Below, piece after piece: positions 43,627-52,690 of a DNA stretch of 64,000 nucleotides. Under the pieces are notes generated by a model. That model was not told the DNA's origin and ran no database searches. It was given only the letters and a program-made list of their open reading frames with translations. Source of the DNA: Brevibacillus sp. JNUCC-41 (GTDB lineage: Bacteria > Bacillota > Bacilli > Bacillales > DSM-1321); NCBI RefSeq assembly GCF_014844095.1, contig NZ_CP062163.1, positions 4,683,501 to 4,747,500 of the forward strand. Direction: 5' to 3'. A program made the translations under genes and the position numbers. The first letter of the stretch is position 1, and every line of letters begins with the position of its first letter.

Positions 43627-44784
43627 TTAAACCCTTATAAATTCGTTCTTAACTGCGGGGAAATGGATACTGAATGTAGTTAAACTTTCATTGGAGACAC
43701 AATTCATATATCCATCATTGCTTTCAATGATTTTTTTACAGACGTATAATCCAATTCCCGTTCCTAACTCTTTCGTTGTGACAAAGGGCTCAAAAATAGA
43801 TTCGATCAATTCATTGTCAATGGCCGGTCCATTATTTGAAATTTTAATTATTCTTTCATTCGCCTCAATTAAAGAGGTTATCCTCAAAATTCTTGGATGT
43901 TCCTTATCCTTTAAGGCGTCAATGGAATTTATAAAAAGATTCAAGAACACTTGTTTTAATCCATCCTTACTCGCTGTCATGACGAAGTTTGGATAAATAT
44001 CTATTTCCACATTAACACTGGCATCCACAATATTTGCATAAGTCAGTTCTTGAATTTCTTCAATTAACTTCAACACGGAAATTTCCTCTCTTTGTTCCTC
44101 ATTAAAATCTGATTTAGAGGTATGGAGGAATTGGGTTATCCTGAAATTCAACTGATTTAACTCATAATCAATGATATCTAAATATTTCAAGCCTGGGTTC
44201 TCCCTTTTCAGTAATTTATTGAACCCCATAATAGCTGTAAGAGGGTTTCGGAATTCATGTACAAAGCTTGATGATATCTGACCCAGTACCGCTAATTTAT
44301 CTTTGTGGTTTTCACTAATATAAGACTTTTTCTCCTCTATCACTTCATTTTTAAGATTCGTATATCTCGTTACTGCATGGTAGCTGAACGTATCAAAGTG
44401 CAAGTTGATATCATTAATGAATTTCTGCATATAATTAATTGGGATATTGACCCCAAAAAGATTTCTGATTATGATATTTCTCCCCAAATTGATATTATAT
44501 AGAAAATCCCCAATGTTGATATTTGCTTCAAGTCGCTCTTTTGCAACCTGGTAAGCCAATTTTATCAGCTTATCTTCAGACAATACATCCTTGAACGTTT
44601 GGATGACCAATGAGTACATCCCATAACCATTTTCTTTAATCTTATCTTTGTAGGGGTCAATTTCATTGATCTTAATAGTCTCGTTCCATTCATTTAAAAA
44701 CACAGATTCTTTTTCTTCCAAATATTGAATCAATACATTTTTATACTTCTTATGTTCAGATGAAAACTCCATACTATTGACCAC
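43627..44784 (-). CDS. Orphan cytoplasmic sensor histidine kinase (HisK_N type)
   Basis: A 385-residue soluble kinase. The N-terminal part (about 5-140, VLIQYLEEKESVFLNEWNE) resembles the RsbRD/HisK_N sensor domain found in Bacillus sporulation kinases. The HisKA dimerisation helix has the H-box SSFVHEFRNPLTAIMGF, and the HATPase domain shows FLNLFINSIDAL (N box) and GTGIGLYVCKKIIESN (G boxes). There are no membrane spans. No response regulator gene adjoins, typical of kinases feeding the Spo0F phosphorelay, which is inferred here. GTG 44784 follows AAGGGGA. Confidence 0.82.
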   Translation of the reverse strand: MVNSMEFSSEHKKYKNVLIQYLEEKESVFLNEWNETIKINEIDPYKDKIKENGYGMYSLVIQTFKDVLSEDKLIKLAYQVAKERLEANINIGDFLYNINLGRNIIIRNLFGVNIPINYMQKFINDINLHFDTFSYHAVTRYTNLKNEVIEEKKSYISENHKDKLAVLGQISSSFVHEFRNPLTAIMGFNKLLKRENPGLKYLDIIDYELNQLNFRITQFLHTSKSDFNEEQREEISVLKLIEEIQELTYANIVDASVNVEIDIYPNFVMTASKDGLKQVFLNLFINSIDALKDKEHPRILRITSLIEANERIIKISNNGPAIDNELIESIFEPFVTTKELGTGIGLYVCKKIIESNDGYMNCVSNESLTTFSIHFPAVKNEFIRV

Positions 44785-45024
44785 ACATCCCCTTACGGAA
44801 TTTTAGATACTCTATCAATAACATCATTCTATATGAGATTTTGATTACCTGCACTTCATTATTCATAGTCTTTAAGGTGAAATATAGCTTATATGGAGAA
44901 AAGGTATGCTGTTCCGCATATGTTTACTCGCGATACCAAAGAACCGACCAAATCAGGTCGGGAATCTGAGATTTTCATAAAATGGAAACTCATCATTCAT
45001 GTTTTTAAATATACTAGGAAACTC

Positions 45025-46857
45025 TTACTTTAGAAATTTGATTCCGTATTTTTTCATTTTTCTATAAAGCGTATTTCGGCCGATATCGAGTTGCTTCGCG
45101 GCGTTACTGATATTTCCATTTGTCCGTTCCAACGCATTTCTGATCAGCTGGGTTTCTTGTTCTTGAAAGTTTCTTGGTCCTTGATCGGCATTTGCCCCTT
45201 CCTCATGTGTAATGGAAGAAACAGGACAAAGCGCCACAAGCAAGTCCCTTGTAATCGGTCCATTTTCAGCTAGGAATGCAGCCTGTCCCAGCACGTTTTG
45301 CAATTCACGGAAATTTCCTGGCCATGAATATTCCAAAATGAATGTTTTAGCTTCGTCAGTTAATTCGGTATGTTCACTCTTATAAGGTAAATCCGCTAAA
45401 ATGTATTCTGCTAACAGCAATAAATCCTTCCGACTTCTAAGATTTGGAATTTTTAAAGATAATCCACAAAGGCGGAAAAATAGATCTGCACGGAATTCTC
45501 CAGCTTCAATTTCTTTTTGTAAGTCTTTGTTGGTGGCGGCTATGACCCTTACATCGATTGGAATGGAAGCATGTCCGCCGACACGCGTCACACAACGTTC
45601 CTGAAGCACGCGAAGCAGGGTCGCTTGAGCTTGAAGCGGCATGTCACCGATCTCATCCAAAAAAAGGGTTCCGCCATCCGCAGCTTCAAACTTCCCCTTA
45701 TGCCCGCCGCTTTTTGCGCCAGTAAAGGCACCCTTCTCATACCCAAATAACTCACTTTCCAATAAATTTTCGGGAATTGCGCTGCAATTGATGGCGATGA
45801 ATGGCTTATCACTTCTTAAACTAACCCCATGAATGGATTGTGCGAATAGTTCTTTTCCCGTTCCGCTTTCTCCAGTAATTAGCAAGCTGATATCAAGTGC
45901 TGCAGCTCTTTTAGCAATGGATATGGTTTGATTCATTTGCGGATCGTTACTTAATATATCTGAAAATTGATAACGATTAGTTGTTAAACCATCAATCAAT
46001 TTTTGTTTTTTTAACCGAACGATCACGGATGATTGATGTTCCATATTTTTGCCAAGGGTTTGCACCATAAATTCCTGGTCTTTAATTGAAACCCTCTGTT
46101 CCAAAACAAGTGGGTCTGTTCCTGATATTATATTCGATACCGGTTTTTTCAATGTGCCGATAACTTGTGACGCCGCTAAATTGAGATCTGTAACTTTCCC
46201 CTCTTTATCAAGGGTAATTAACGGATCAGGGTAAGAATCATATATAAAATAAAGGTTTTTCTCCCTTTTTTGTGTATGGGACAATAAAAGTGCTTGTTTG
46301 ATGCTATCAGCCACCCTTTGAACTAAGCTTACGGAAAAAGGATGATAATTCTGTTGATGACTGCTTAAGTTCAAAACACCTAGCAGATGCCCATCAGGGT
46401 GATAAATGGGCGATGCGGCACAAGTGAGGAAATGGTTATCCTGATGAAAGTGTTGACTGCCATGAATCAATACAGGGTTTTTCTCTACAATGGCCGTTCC
46501 TATTGCATTTGTTCCTTTTGATTCCTCTAACCAATTGGCCCCTTTCCTAAGGGATACATTATCTGCATGGCGAATGAAAGCTGGATCCCCAACTGTTTCG
46601 ATGATATATCCTTCAGGAGCAGCAAGTAATAAAATGGACTCCAAACCATTAATCGAGCGATAAACTTCTTCTAAAATGGGGGAAGAATGATACAGGAGTT
46701 CAGCATATCGATCGTGGTATTCGGCCAACTCAAATGCACCAAGCATATCATCCTTATCCATCATGCTTGGCTGAAGTCCCTTCGAAATGCACCGCTGCCA
46801 TGATTCTTGAATAAATGCCGGTATGGTTCCTTTATCCGCGCTTATATTAACAGACAT
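45025..46857 (-). CDS. Sigma-54-dependent transcriptional activator, AcoR-like
   Basis: A 610-residue activator. Domains in order: N-terminal effector region with GAF (about 60-195, KGANWLEESKGTNAIGTA), a PAS segment (about 200-260, DSYPDPLITLDKEGKVTDLN), AAA+ domain with Walker A GESGTGKE, the sigma-54-contacting GAFTGA, Walker B TLFLDEIGDMP and arginine finger region FRADLFFRL, and a C-terminal Fis-type HTH (NISNAAKQLDIGRNTLYRKM). It is divergent from the aldehyde dehydrogenase, whose promoter has -24/-12 elements and palindromic sites. So its target is very likely that gene. ATG 46857 follows GGGAGG. Confidence 0.9.
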   Translation of the reverse strand: MSVNISADKGTIPAFIQESWQRCISKGLQPSMMDKDDMLGAFELAEYHDRYAELLYHSSPILEEVYRSINGLESILLLAAPEGYIIETVGDPAFIRHADNVSLRKGANWLEESKGTNAIGTAIVEKNPVLIHGSQHFHQDNHFLTCAASPIYHPDGHLLGVLNLSSHQQNYHPFSVSLVQRVADSIKQALLLSHTQKREKNLYFIYDSYPDPLITLDKEGKVTDLNLAASQVIGTLKKPVSNIISGTDPLVLEQRVSIKDQEFMVQTLGKNMEHQSSVIVRLKKQKLIDGLTTNRYQFSDILSNDPQMNQTISIAKRAAALDISLLITGESGTGKELFAQSIHGVSLRSDKPFIAINCSAIPENLLESELFGYEKGAFTGAKSGGHKGKFEAADGGTLFLDEIGDMPLQAQATLLRVLQERCVTRVGGHASIPIDVRVIAATNKDLQKEIEAGEFRADLFFRLCGLSLKIPNLRSRKDLLLLAEYILADLPYKSEHTELTDEAKTFILEYSWPGNFRELQNVLGQAAFLAENGPITRDLLVALCPVSSITHEEGANADQGPRNFQEQETQLIRNALERTNGNISNAAKQLDIGRNTLYRKMKKYGIKFLK

Positions 46858-47043
46858 TGAATAATCCTCCCGTATGTATAATCGAGTAAATCGGCTACTG
46901 TTTTTTATTCAATTTCATAAATGAAACTCTATGTAATTCAAAGTTTCAGGCCATTCAGGATTCGTTCATACAGTTTAATTATAACAGAAAATTCAGATAC
47001 TCACCAAAATGAATACGGCATTATGCGAACTGCTAAACTTTTT

Positions 47044-47060
47044 TGTTCCATATTGGAACA
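47044..47060. promoter_or_regulatory. Upstream activator site 1
   Basis: Perfect palindrome TGTTCCA-TAT-TGGAACA. It lies about 95 bases before the -24 element, a normal enhancer distance for AcoR-like activators. Confidence 0.75.
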
Positions 47061-47066
47061 CCATCC

Positions 47067-47083
47067 TGTTCCAATATGGAACA
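47067..47083. promoter_or_regulatory. Upstream activator site 2
   Basis: TGTTCCA-ATA-TGGAACA, the same half-sites as site 1 with an inverted spacer. The two centres are 23 bases apart, about two helical turns, suiting cooperative binding by an oligomeric activator. Confidence 0.75.
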
Positions 47084-47143
47084 GGATGACATCTTCCGAT
47101 ATCGCTCTACCATCTTTTAATTGGTTTCATCGTTTTTTTGTTT

Positions 47144-47159
47144 TGGCATAGGTCTTGCA
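47144..47159 (+). promoter_or_regulatory. Sigma-54 promoter of the aldehyde dehydrogenase gene
   Basis: TGGCA (47144-47148) and TTGCA (47155-47159), with GG and GC separated by exactly ten bases as required for SigL. The leader to the ATG is about 190 bases. Confidence 0.88.
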
Positions 47160-47359
47160 TAATTACATGTCGAGAAATTGATTCCTATTGATAAGGGGGG
47201 AAAGAATCAGTAAGTTTTTAAAAATATTCTGACTTGCTGCATGGCAGCCAAAGAGAATTGTATCAAACACATAAGATCATATCTGATCCTTTACTTAGAG
47301 GAAAGCCATTGTCCGAACAAATATGTAACTTAAAATCTAAATGAAAAGGGGTATTATAC

Positions 47360-48841
47360 ATGGAACAAACTATTAAACTTAATCCACGTGTGCAAGAATT
47401 CTTGAAGGGCACTAAAAAGCTTTTGATTAATGGGGAATTGGTGGAAGCGGCTTCAGGAAAAACTTTTGAGACTCTCGATCCTTCTAACGGCAAGGTTTTA
47501 GCGGTTGTGAGTGAAGCAGGTCCGGAAGATGTAGATAAAGCAGTCAAAGCAGCCCGTAAGGCCTTCGACAACGGTCCTTGGAAAAAAATGAGTGCATCGG
47601 AACGCAGCCGCCTCATTTATAAATTAGCGGACCTCATGGAAGAACATAAAGAGGCTTTAGCACAATTGGATACCTTGGATAATGGCAAGCCAATTGGGGA
47701 AACCACTAATGCCGATGTCCCCCTTGCAATCGATCACTTCCGTTATTATGCTGGGTGGGCAACTAAGATAGTAGGACAAACAATACCTGTTGCTGGGAAT
47801 TACTTCAATTATACCCGTCATGAAGCAGTTGGAGTGGTAGGACAAATCATCCCTTGGAATTTCCCTCTCCTTATGGCTGCATGGAAATTAGGCGCAGCCC
47901 TTGCAACCGGATGTACGATCGTTTTAAAACCAGCGGAGCAAACGCCGCTTTCAGCATTATATTTAGGTCAATTAGCGCTTGAAGCAGGTTTTCCTCCGGG
48001 CGTCCTCAATGTCATCCCTGGATTTGGGGAAACAGCAGGGTCACCGCTTGTAGACCATCCAGATGTCGATAAAATTGCCTTTACCGGTTCAACCTCAGTA
48101 GGGAAAATGATCATGCGCCAAGCTTCGGGAACTGTGAAAAAAATCTCGTTGGAGTTAGGCGGGAAATCGCCTAATATCATTCTACCAGATGCAGATATGA
48201 GTAAAGCCATTCCTGGTGCTTTAATGGGCATCATGTTTAATCAAGGACAAGTTTGCTGTGCCGGTTCCCGCCTGTACATTCAAAAGAAATCCTATGACAA
48301 CGTGGTAGCCGACTTAGTGTCTCATGCAAAAAACATTAAACAAGGGGCCGGTCTTGATCCTTCTACACAGATAGGGCCATTGGTTTCCAGTGAACAATTG
48401 GAACGAGTGGGCAGTTATATTGAAAAAGGAAAGTCTGAAGGAGCTGAAGTGGTTACCGGGGGCAATTATGGGCAAGGAGAGGGCTATTTTGTAACACCTA
48501 CGATATTTGCAGGCGTTGAAGATGAAATGACGATCGCTAAAGAAGAAATCTTCGGCCCTGTTGTAGCTGCAATGCCTTTTGATGATTTGGATGATGTGAT
48601 AAGCCGTGCAAATAACTCAGAATATGGATTGGCTGCAGGTTTATGGACACAAGACGTAAAAAAAGCCCATTATGTGGCCAATGAATTAAAAGCTGGTACA
48701 GTTTGGGTAAACTGCTATAACGCCTTTGATGCCGCTTCTCCATTTGGCGGTTATAAACAAAGTGGAATTGGTCGGGAAATGGGCAGTTATGCTTTGGAAA
48801 ATTATACGGAAGTCAAAAGTGTATGGATTAACTTAAACTAA
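47360..48841 (+). CDS. NAD(P)-dependent aldehyde dehydrogenase (DhaS/AldA type)
   Basis: A 493-residue class 1/2-like aldehyde dehydrogenase. Conserved elements are IIPWNFPLLMAAWKLGAALA, the cofactor loop FTGSTSVGK, catalytic Glu in LELGGKSPN and catalytic Cys in NQGQVCCAGSRLY. The C-terminal ASPFGGYKQSGIGREMG is typical. It oxidises an aldehyde to the acid. ATG 47360 follows AAAAGGGG. Expression depends on sigma-54 and presumably on the divergent AcoR-like activator, so the inducer may be acetoin, an alcohol or the aldehyde itself. Substrate not identified. Confidence 0.88.
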   Translation: MEQTIKLNPRVQEFLKGTKKLLINGELVEAASGKTFETLDPSNGKVLAVVSEAGPEDVDKAVKAARKAFDNGPWKKMSASERSRLIYKLADLMEEHKEALAQLDTLDNGKPIGETTNADVPLAIDHFRYYAGWATKIVGQTIPVAGNYFNYTRHEAVGVVGQIIPWNFPLLMAAWKLGAALATGCTIVLKPAEQTPLSALYLGQLALEAGFPPGVLNVIPGFGETAGSPLVDHPDVDKIAFTGSTSVGKMIMRQASGTVKKISLELGGKSPNIILPDADMSKAIPGALMGIMFNQGQVCCAGSRLYIQKKSYDNVVADLVSHAKNIKQGAGLDPSTQIGPLVSSEQLERVGSYIEKGKSEGAEVVTGGNYGQGEGYFVTPTIFAGVEDEMTIAKEEIFGPVVAAMPFDDLDDVISRANNSEYGLAAGLWTQDVKKAHYVANELKAGTVWVNCYNAFDAASPFGGYKQSGIGREMGSYALENYTEVKSVWINLN

Positions 48842-48924
48842 ATAAAAGAGTGAACGCTCCATATGATCATTCGGCTCAGATATCATGATTGAAATGCAGG
48901 TTATCTTTTCCTTTAATATTTGCA

Positions 48925-48962
48925 AAAGGCTGTACCAAAGTGTGGACTTCGGTACAGCCTTT
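48925..48962 (+). terminator. Terminator of the aldehyde dehydrogenase gene
   Basis: Stem AAAGGCTGTACC/GGTACAGCCTTT, 12 bp, about 85 bases after the stop. Confidence 0.75.
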
Positions 48963-49004
48963 ATCTTGTTATTTAACTTATATCATTCAGGCAAAGAGAA
49001 AAAG

Positions 49005-49034
49005 AAGAGACTTTTCATTTTTGAAAAGTCTCTT
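49005..49034 (-). terminator. Terminator of the TerC gene
   Basis: Stem AAGAGACTTTTCA with its complement and T-rich tail on the minus strand. Confidence 0.75.
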
Positions 49035-49042
49035 TGTACCCA

Positions 49043-49750
49043 TTATCCATTACGTTCGATTTGCATTTTTTCTCTGTTTGCTTTTTCTTTTTCAATAGTT
49101 TTCTGTCTTGAAGTCCCGGCTACCAGGATTCCAATCACCACTATCGCTTCAAATCCATATTTAATGAAGGGATTTGCAAAGTAGTCGAGCATGAAAGGTT
49201 CAGCTACAATCATTTTAGCAGCTGTCCAGCCTAGTATTCCCGCACCAATTATAATGATGAATGGGAACCGTTCTATCAGTTTCAGGATTAAAGTGCTTCC
49301 ATACATCACTACTGGGATGGAAACAAGTAGACCGATCACCACTAAAGTGAAGTTACCATGTGATGCACCTGCAACTGCCAGGACATTATCCAATCCCATC
49401 AAAGCATCTGCAATAATGATCGTTTTTATGGCAGCCCACATCGAGTCTGCAGGCTTCACATCATGTTCTTCTTCATCAATTAGAAGTTTATAAGCGATCC
49501 ATACAAGAAGTAATCCGCCTATTAAATGCAGTCCAGGCACTTCTAAGAGTACGACAACCAGCAGCGTTGCAATGATCCTTATAACTATTGCCCCGACCGC
49601 TCCCCAAATTATCACCTTTTTTTGCTGATCTTTTGGAAGCTTTCTTGCAGCCAATCCAATAAGGATCGCATTATCACCGGCTAGAACCAAATCTATCATA
49701 ATGATCGCTAAAAGTCCTGAAATGAATTCACCTGATAAAAAATCCAACAC
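49043..49750 (-). CDS. TerC family membrane protein (YjbE/YkoY type), manganese efflux-like
   Basis: A 235-residue membrane protein with about seven spans. Metal-site acidic residues appear in IMIDLVLAGDNAILIGLAAR and ADALMGLDNVLAVAGASHG, the two defining TerC repeats. A yybP-ykoY riboswitch with terminator directly precedes it, pointing to Mn2+ homeostasis (efflux or metalation of exported proteins). Three start codons (ATG, GTG, TTG) are in a row after AAAGGAGG; GTG 49750 has the best spacing. Monocistronic. Confidence 0.85.
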   Translation of the reverse strand: MLDFLSGEFISGLLAIIMIDLVLAGDNAILIGLAARKLPKDQQKKVIIWGAVGAIVIRIIATLLVVVLLEVPGLHLIGGLLLVWIAYKLLIDEEEHDVKPADSMWAAIKTIIIADALMGLDNVLAVAGASHGNFTLVVIGLLVSIPVVMYGSTLILKLIERFPFIIIIGAGILGWTAAKMIVAEPFMLDYFANPFIKYGFEAIVVIGILVAGTSRQKTIEKEKANREKMQIERNG

Positions 49751-49770
49751 CATTTCCTCCTTTATACAAA

Positions 49771-49910
49771 AATAAAGAGACCTCTGCCATAAATGGCAAA
49801 GGTCTCGCTAAGCACTAAATGAATTAGGCCAATAAAGCCGGTGGGATCCCCACGTAATGACGACTTTATTTCAGGTTATCCCTGACGCTACTCCCCTTCA
49901 CGGGAATAAA
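49771..49910 (-). ncRNA. yybP-ykoY (manganese) riboswitch with terminator
   Basis: On the minus strand the leader has the conserved AAGGGGAGTAGCGTC (about 49898-49884), then AAGTCGTCATTACG, the CCGGCTTTATTGGC return strand and TTAGCGAGACC. The expression platform is the hairpin GAGACCTTTGCC/GGCAGAGGTCTC (49777-49806) followed by TTTATTTTT. High Mn2+ should stabilise the aptamer and prevent termination. It lies 20 bases before the terC ribosome site. Confidence 0.9.
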
Positions 49911-50061
49911 AAATATGTAACTCTTTTACTATCTTTCCATTAGGAAACTACCAAGAAAAAATATCACTAATTCAGTATACCAAAAATACAAATAAAATAA
50001 AGAAAAAAATAGAGATAGGCAGGAGATACTTAACTAGTTCATATCCTTTCAAGGGATAATT

Positions 50062-51549
50062 TCAGTCAATCATCCCTTCTAGATATTGGCATATTTCGTT
50101 TCCTAGGTTAGGGATATGGCTCAAATCCTTCCCCCATAAATATTGATTACTTAAGGTGGCCTCTATCAATTGTCTAAGCGGGATTTCTTGCTTATCATAA
50201 CGAAGCCATTGTTCCTTGAAAAATTCAATGGTCTTTATATCATCTTTAACGACATAGGCTTTACCCGCAAAGCTTTTACCAATATAACGTCCTTTCACTT
50301 CGTGAACCTTATAAAATCGGATCAAGCCTGAAAAACCCCGTACGATACAGTGAGGAAGCCCGCCTTGCGTCTTATGATATTCTTCTAAGGTAGGCAGGAG
50401 ACGGACCTTGAACTTCGAAATGCTATTCAGCGAAATATCGGCCAGGAGGTGTTGTACAAAAGGATTCTTAAATCGCTCAAGAACACTTTCCCCATATAAC
50501 AACATTTCGTTTTGATCAAAAGGTAATGAAGGAATTATTTCCTTTTCGATGGCATTGCTCAGAAATTGGTTGAATTCTGGATGATCGATTGCCTGTTTTA
50601 CTTCTTCCATTCCAGATAAAATGCCTAAAGGAGCCATCAAGGTATGAGAACCATTAAGAATCCGTACCTTCCTCATTTGATAAGGTGTTAAATCTTTTAC
50701 CCAACGCACATTTAAGCCTGCTTGTTGTAAAGGAAGACGTTGATCAATACAAGGGTCACCTTCTATAGCCCATAAATGGTATGGTTCTGCCGTATTTAGC
50801 AGCGTATCCTTATATCCCCATTCCGTAAATAGTTTTTCCGACTCATTGGCTGGGAACCCTGTAACGATACGGTCTACAAGCGAGTTTAGGAATAGGTTGT
50901 CCCGGTCCACCCACTCCATGAATGGCTTTGGTAAATCCCAATCCCTGCTATGCTTAAGAACGCATTGCTTCAATGAATCACCATTTCTCTCTAAAAGTTC
51001 ACATGGCAGCATGATCAGTCCTTTTTTCGCATCTCCGTTGAAATGGAGATAACGATGATGCAAAAAAGCAGTCAGTTTTCCTGGAAAAGATTCCATTGGC
51101 TTTCCTTCTTCCAAAGGAATCGGCTGGTATTTGAGCCCTGCTTCAGTCGTGTTGGAAACTACAAATTCCAATTCAGGATTTTCTGATAATGCTAAGAATC
51201 CCTCCCATTCTTCATATGGATCAATTACCTTCGAAAAAACGGAAATAATCTCTGTTCGCTCCACTTTCTCCCCTTGGTGAAAACCACGTAACATTAATGT
51301 ATACAGTCCATCTTGCCGCTTCACCTCCTCTATTTTCCTTTTTCCGGCGAGGCGAGGCTGGGTAACTGCAATACTTCCCATGAAATGACCTTGTTTATTA
51401 CATTCATGAATCATCCAATCAAAGAAGCCTCGAAGAAAATTCCCCTCCCCAATCTGCAATACTTTGATGGGAAAATCCATCATATGTGAATATTGGACAG
51501 CTTTTGTCTCTTTACTCAGACCGTTTAGTTGACCTTTCTTTATTTTCAT
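50062..51549 (-). CDS. uxaB: Tagaturonate reductase (altronate oxidoreductase)
   Basis: A 495-residue member of the mannitol dehydrogenase/UxaB family. The NAD-binding start is VLQIGEGNFLRGFFDWMI, and typical segments are VVSNTTEAGL, LPCELLERNG and RILNGSHTLMAPLG, which carries the catalytic lysine region (Mannitol_dh_C). It interconverts D-tagaturonate and D-altronate with NADH. ATG 51549 follows AAAAGGGG. Last gene of uxaA-dehydrogenase-uxaB. No terminator with a T-run was found after it. Confidence 0.88.
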   Translation of the reverse strand: MKIKKGQLNGLSKETKAVQYSHMMDFPIKVLQIGEGNFLRGFFDWMIHECNKQGHFMGSIAVTQPRLAGKRKIEEVKRQDGLYTLMLRGFHQGEKVERTEIISVFSKVIDPYEEWEGFLALSENPELEFVVSNTTEAGLKYQPIPLEEGKPMESFPGKLTAFLHHRYLHFNGDAKKGLIMLPCELLERNGDSLKQCVLKHSRDWDLPKPFMEWVDRDNLFLNSLVDRIVTGFPANESEKLFTEWGYKDTLLNTAEPYHLWAIEGDPCIDQRLPLQQAGLNVRWVKDLTPYQMRKVRILNGSHTLMAPLGILSGMEEVKQAIDHPEFNQFLSNAIEKEIIPSLPFDQNEMLLYGESVLERFKNPFVQHLLADISLNSISKFKVRLLPTLEEYHKTQGGLPHCIVRGFSGLIRFYKVHEVKGRYIGKSFAGKAYVVKDDIKTIEFFKEQWLRYDKQEIPLRQLIEATLSNQYLWGKDLSHIPNLGNEICQYLEGMID

Positions 51550-51631
51550 GATCAAAGAACCCCTTTTCTCATTGAAATATACAATTCAGAGTGCGTTTTA
51601 TGAGGTCGCCCTTACGAAGCATACCTAATGC

Positions 51632-52645
51632 TCATATTTCGACAATAGCCTTGATCACTTTAGCTTCAGGAGTTAACCACCCTTCAAACTGATTGATCAT
51701 TTCATCCAAATGTGTGCGGTGTGTAATATACTGGCCCATATCCAGCTTGTCATTCTTCAGCGTATTCACAACATAATCAAAGTCATCCCTTGTTGCATTG
51801 CGGCTTCCCATTAATGTAAGCTCTTTACTGTGGAATTCAGGATCATTAAAGGTAATATCCGCTTTAACTAAACCAACATAAATCAGCCTTCCGCCGTGAG
51901 CAGGATATTTGAATGCATCCATCATTGACTTAGCATTACCTGTCGCATCAAATACCACGCTTGGCATATCTCCATTCGTCAATTGGGCTAATTTCTCCAT
52001 TGGATTCTCCAAAACGTTCAAAGTATAATCGACATTTGCCCATTTGCCAGCAAACGCAAGGCGTTCATCATTTACATCCATTGCGATCACCTTCGCACCC
52101 TGTTCTTTAGCGAATGCCATGACTCCCAAGCCAATTGGACCGGCACCAATTACCAGTGCAAATTCCCCTTTATGAATAGCGGCGCGCCTAACTGCGTGTG
52201 CCCCTATACTTAAAGGCTCTATCATTGCGGATTGGTCAAGTGTAAGACCTTCCGTTCTCACCAAATGATTATAAGGCACCGTCATCCACTCACTCATGCC
52301 GCCTTCAGCATGTACACCCAAAACTTTCATATCCGTACAGCAGTTCGTTTTTCCACTCCTGCAAGCCAGGCATTTTCCACATTCCATATAGGGGATGATC
52401 GATACTTGATCCCCGACATTCAACCCTGATTCATTCTCCGGTATGGATTCAATATAACCGGATAATTCATGTCCAAGTATTCGAGGATAGCTAAAAAAGG
52501 GTTGATTACCACCATAGGCATGAATATCCGTACCGCATATTCCTATGCGGCGCACACGAATCAAAGCTTCTCCTGAGTTTGGAACCGGTTTTTCCGACTC
52601 GATCATCTTAAATTCAAAAGGTCGTTCACAAACAATACTTTTCAC
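51632..52645 (-). CDS. Zinc-binding dehydrogenase, LgoD/YjmD-like (candidate L-galactonate 5-dehydrogenase)
   Basis: A 337-residue medium-chain dehydrogenase. The catalytic zinc site is in GICGTDIHAYGG and GHELSGYIE; the structural zinc cysteines are in MECGKCLACRSGKTNCC. The Rossmann motif is VIGAGPIGLGVMAFAK. It resembles E. coli LgoD/RspB and B. subtilis YjmD. It lies between uxaA and uxaB, so L-galactonate to D-tagaturonate oxidation is the most economical role (inference). GTG 52645 follows AAAGGAGTG. Confidence 0.75.
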   Translation of the reverse strand: MKSIVCERPFEFKMIESEKPVPNSGEALIRVRRIGICGTDIHAYGGNQPFFSYPRILGHELSGYIESIPENESGLNVGDQVSIIPYMECGKCLACRSGKTNCCTDMKVLGVHAEGGMSEWMTVPYNHLVRTEGLTLDQSAMIEPLSIGAHAVRRAAIHKGEFALVIGAGPIGLGVMAFAKEQGAKVIAMDVNDERLAFAGKWANVDYTLNVLENPMEKLAQLTNGDMPSVVFDATGNAKSMMDAFKYPAHGGRLIYVGLVKADITFNDPEFHSKELTLMGSRNATRDDFDYVVNTLKNDKLDMGQYITHRTHLDEMINQFEGWLTPEAKVIKAIVEI

Positions 52646-52690
52646 TGAATAACACTCCTTTTTAATAACTTAATAAATATGTATCACCTG

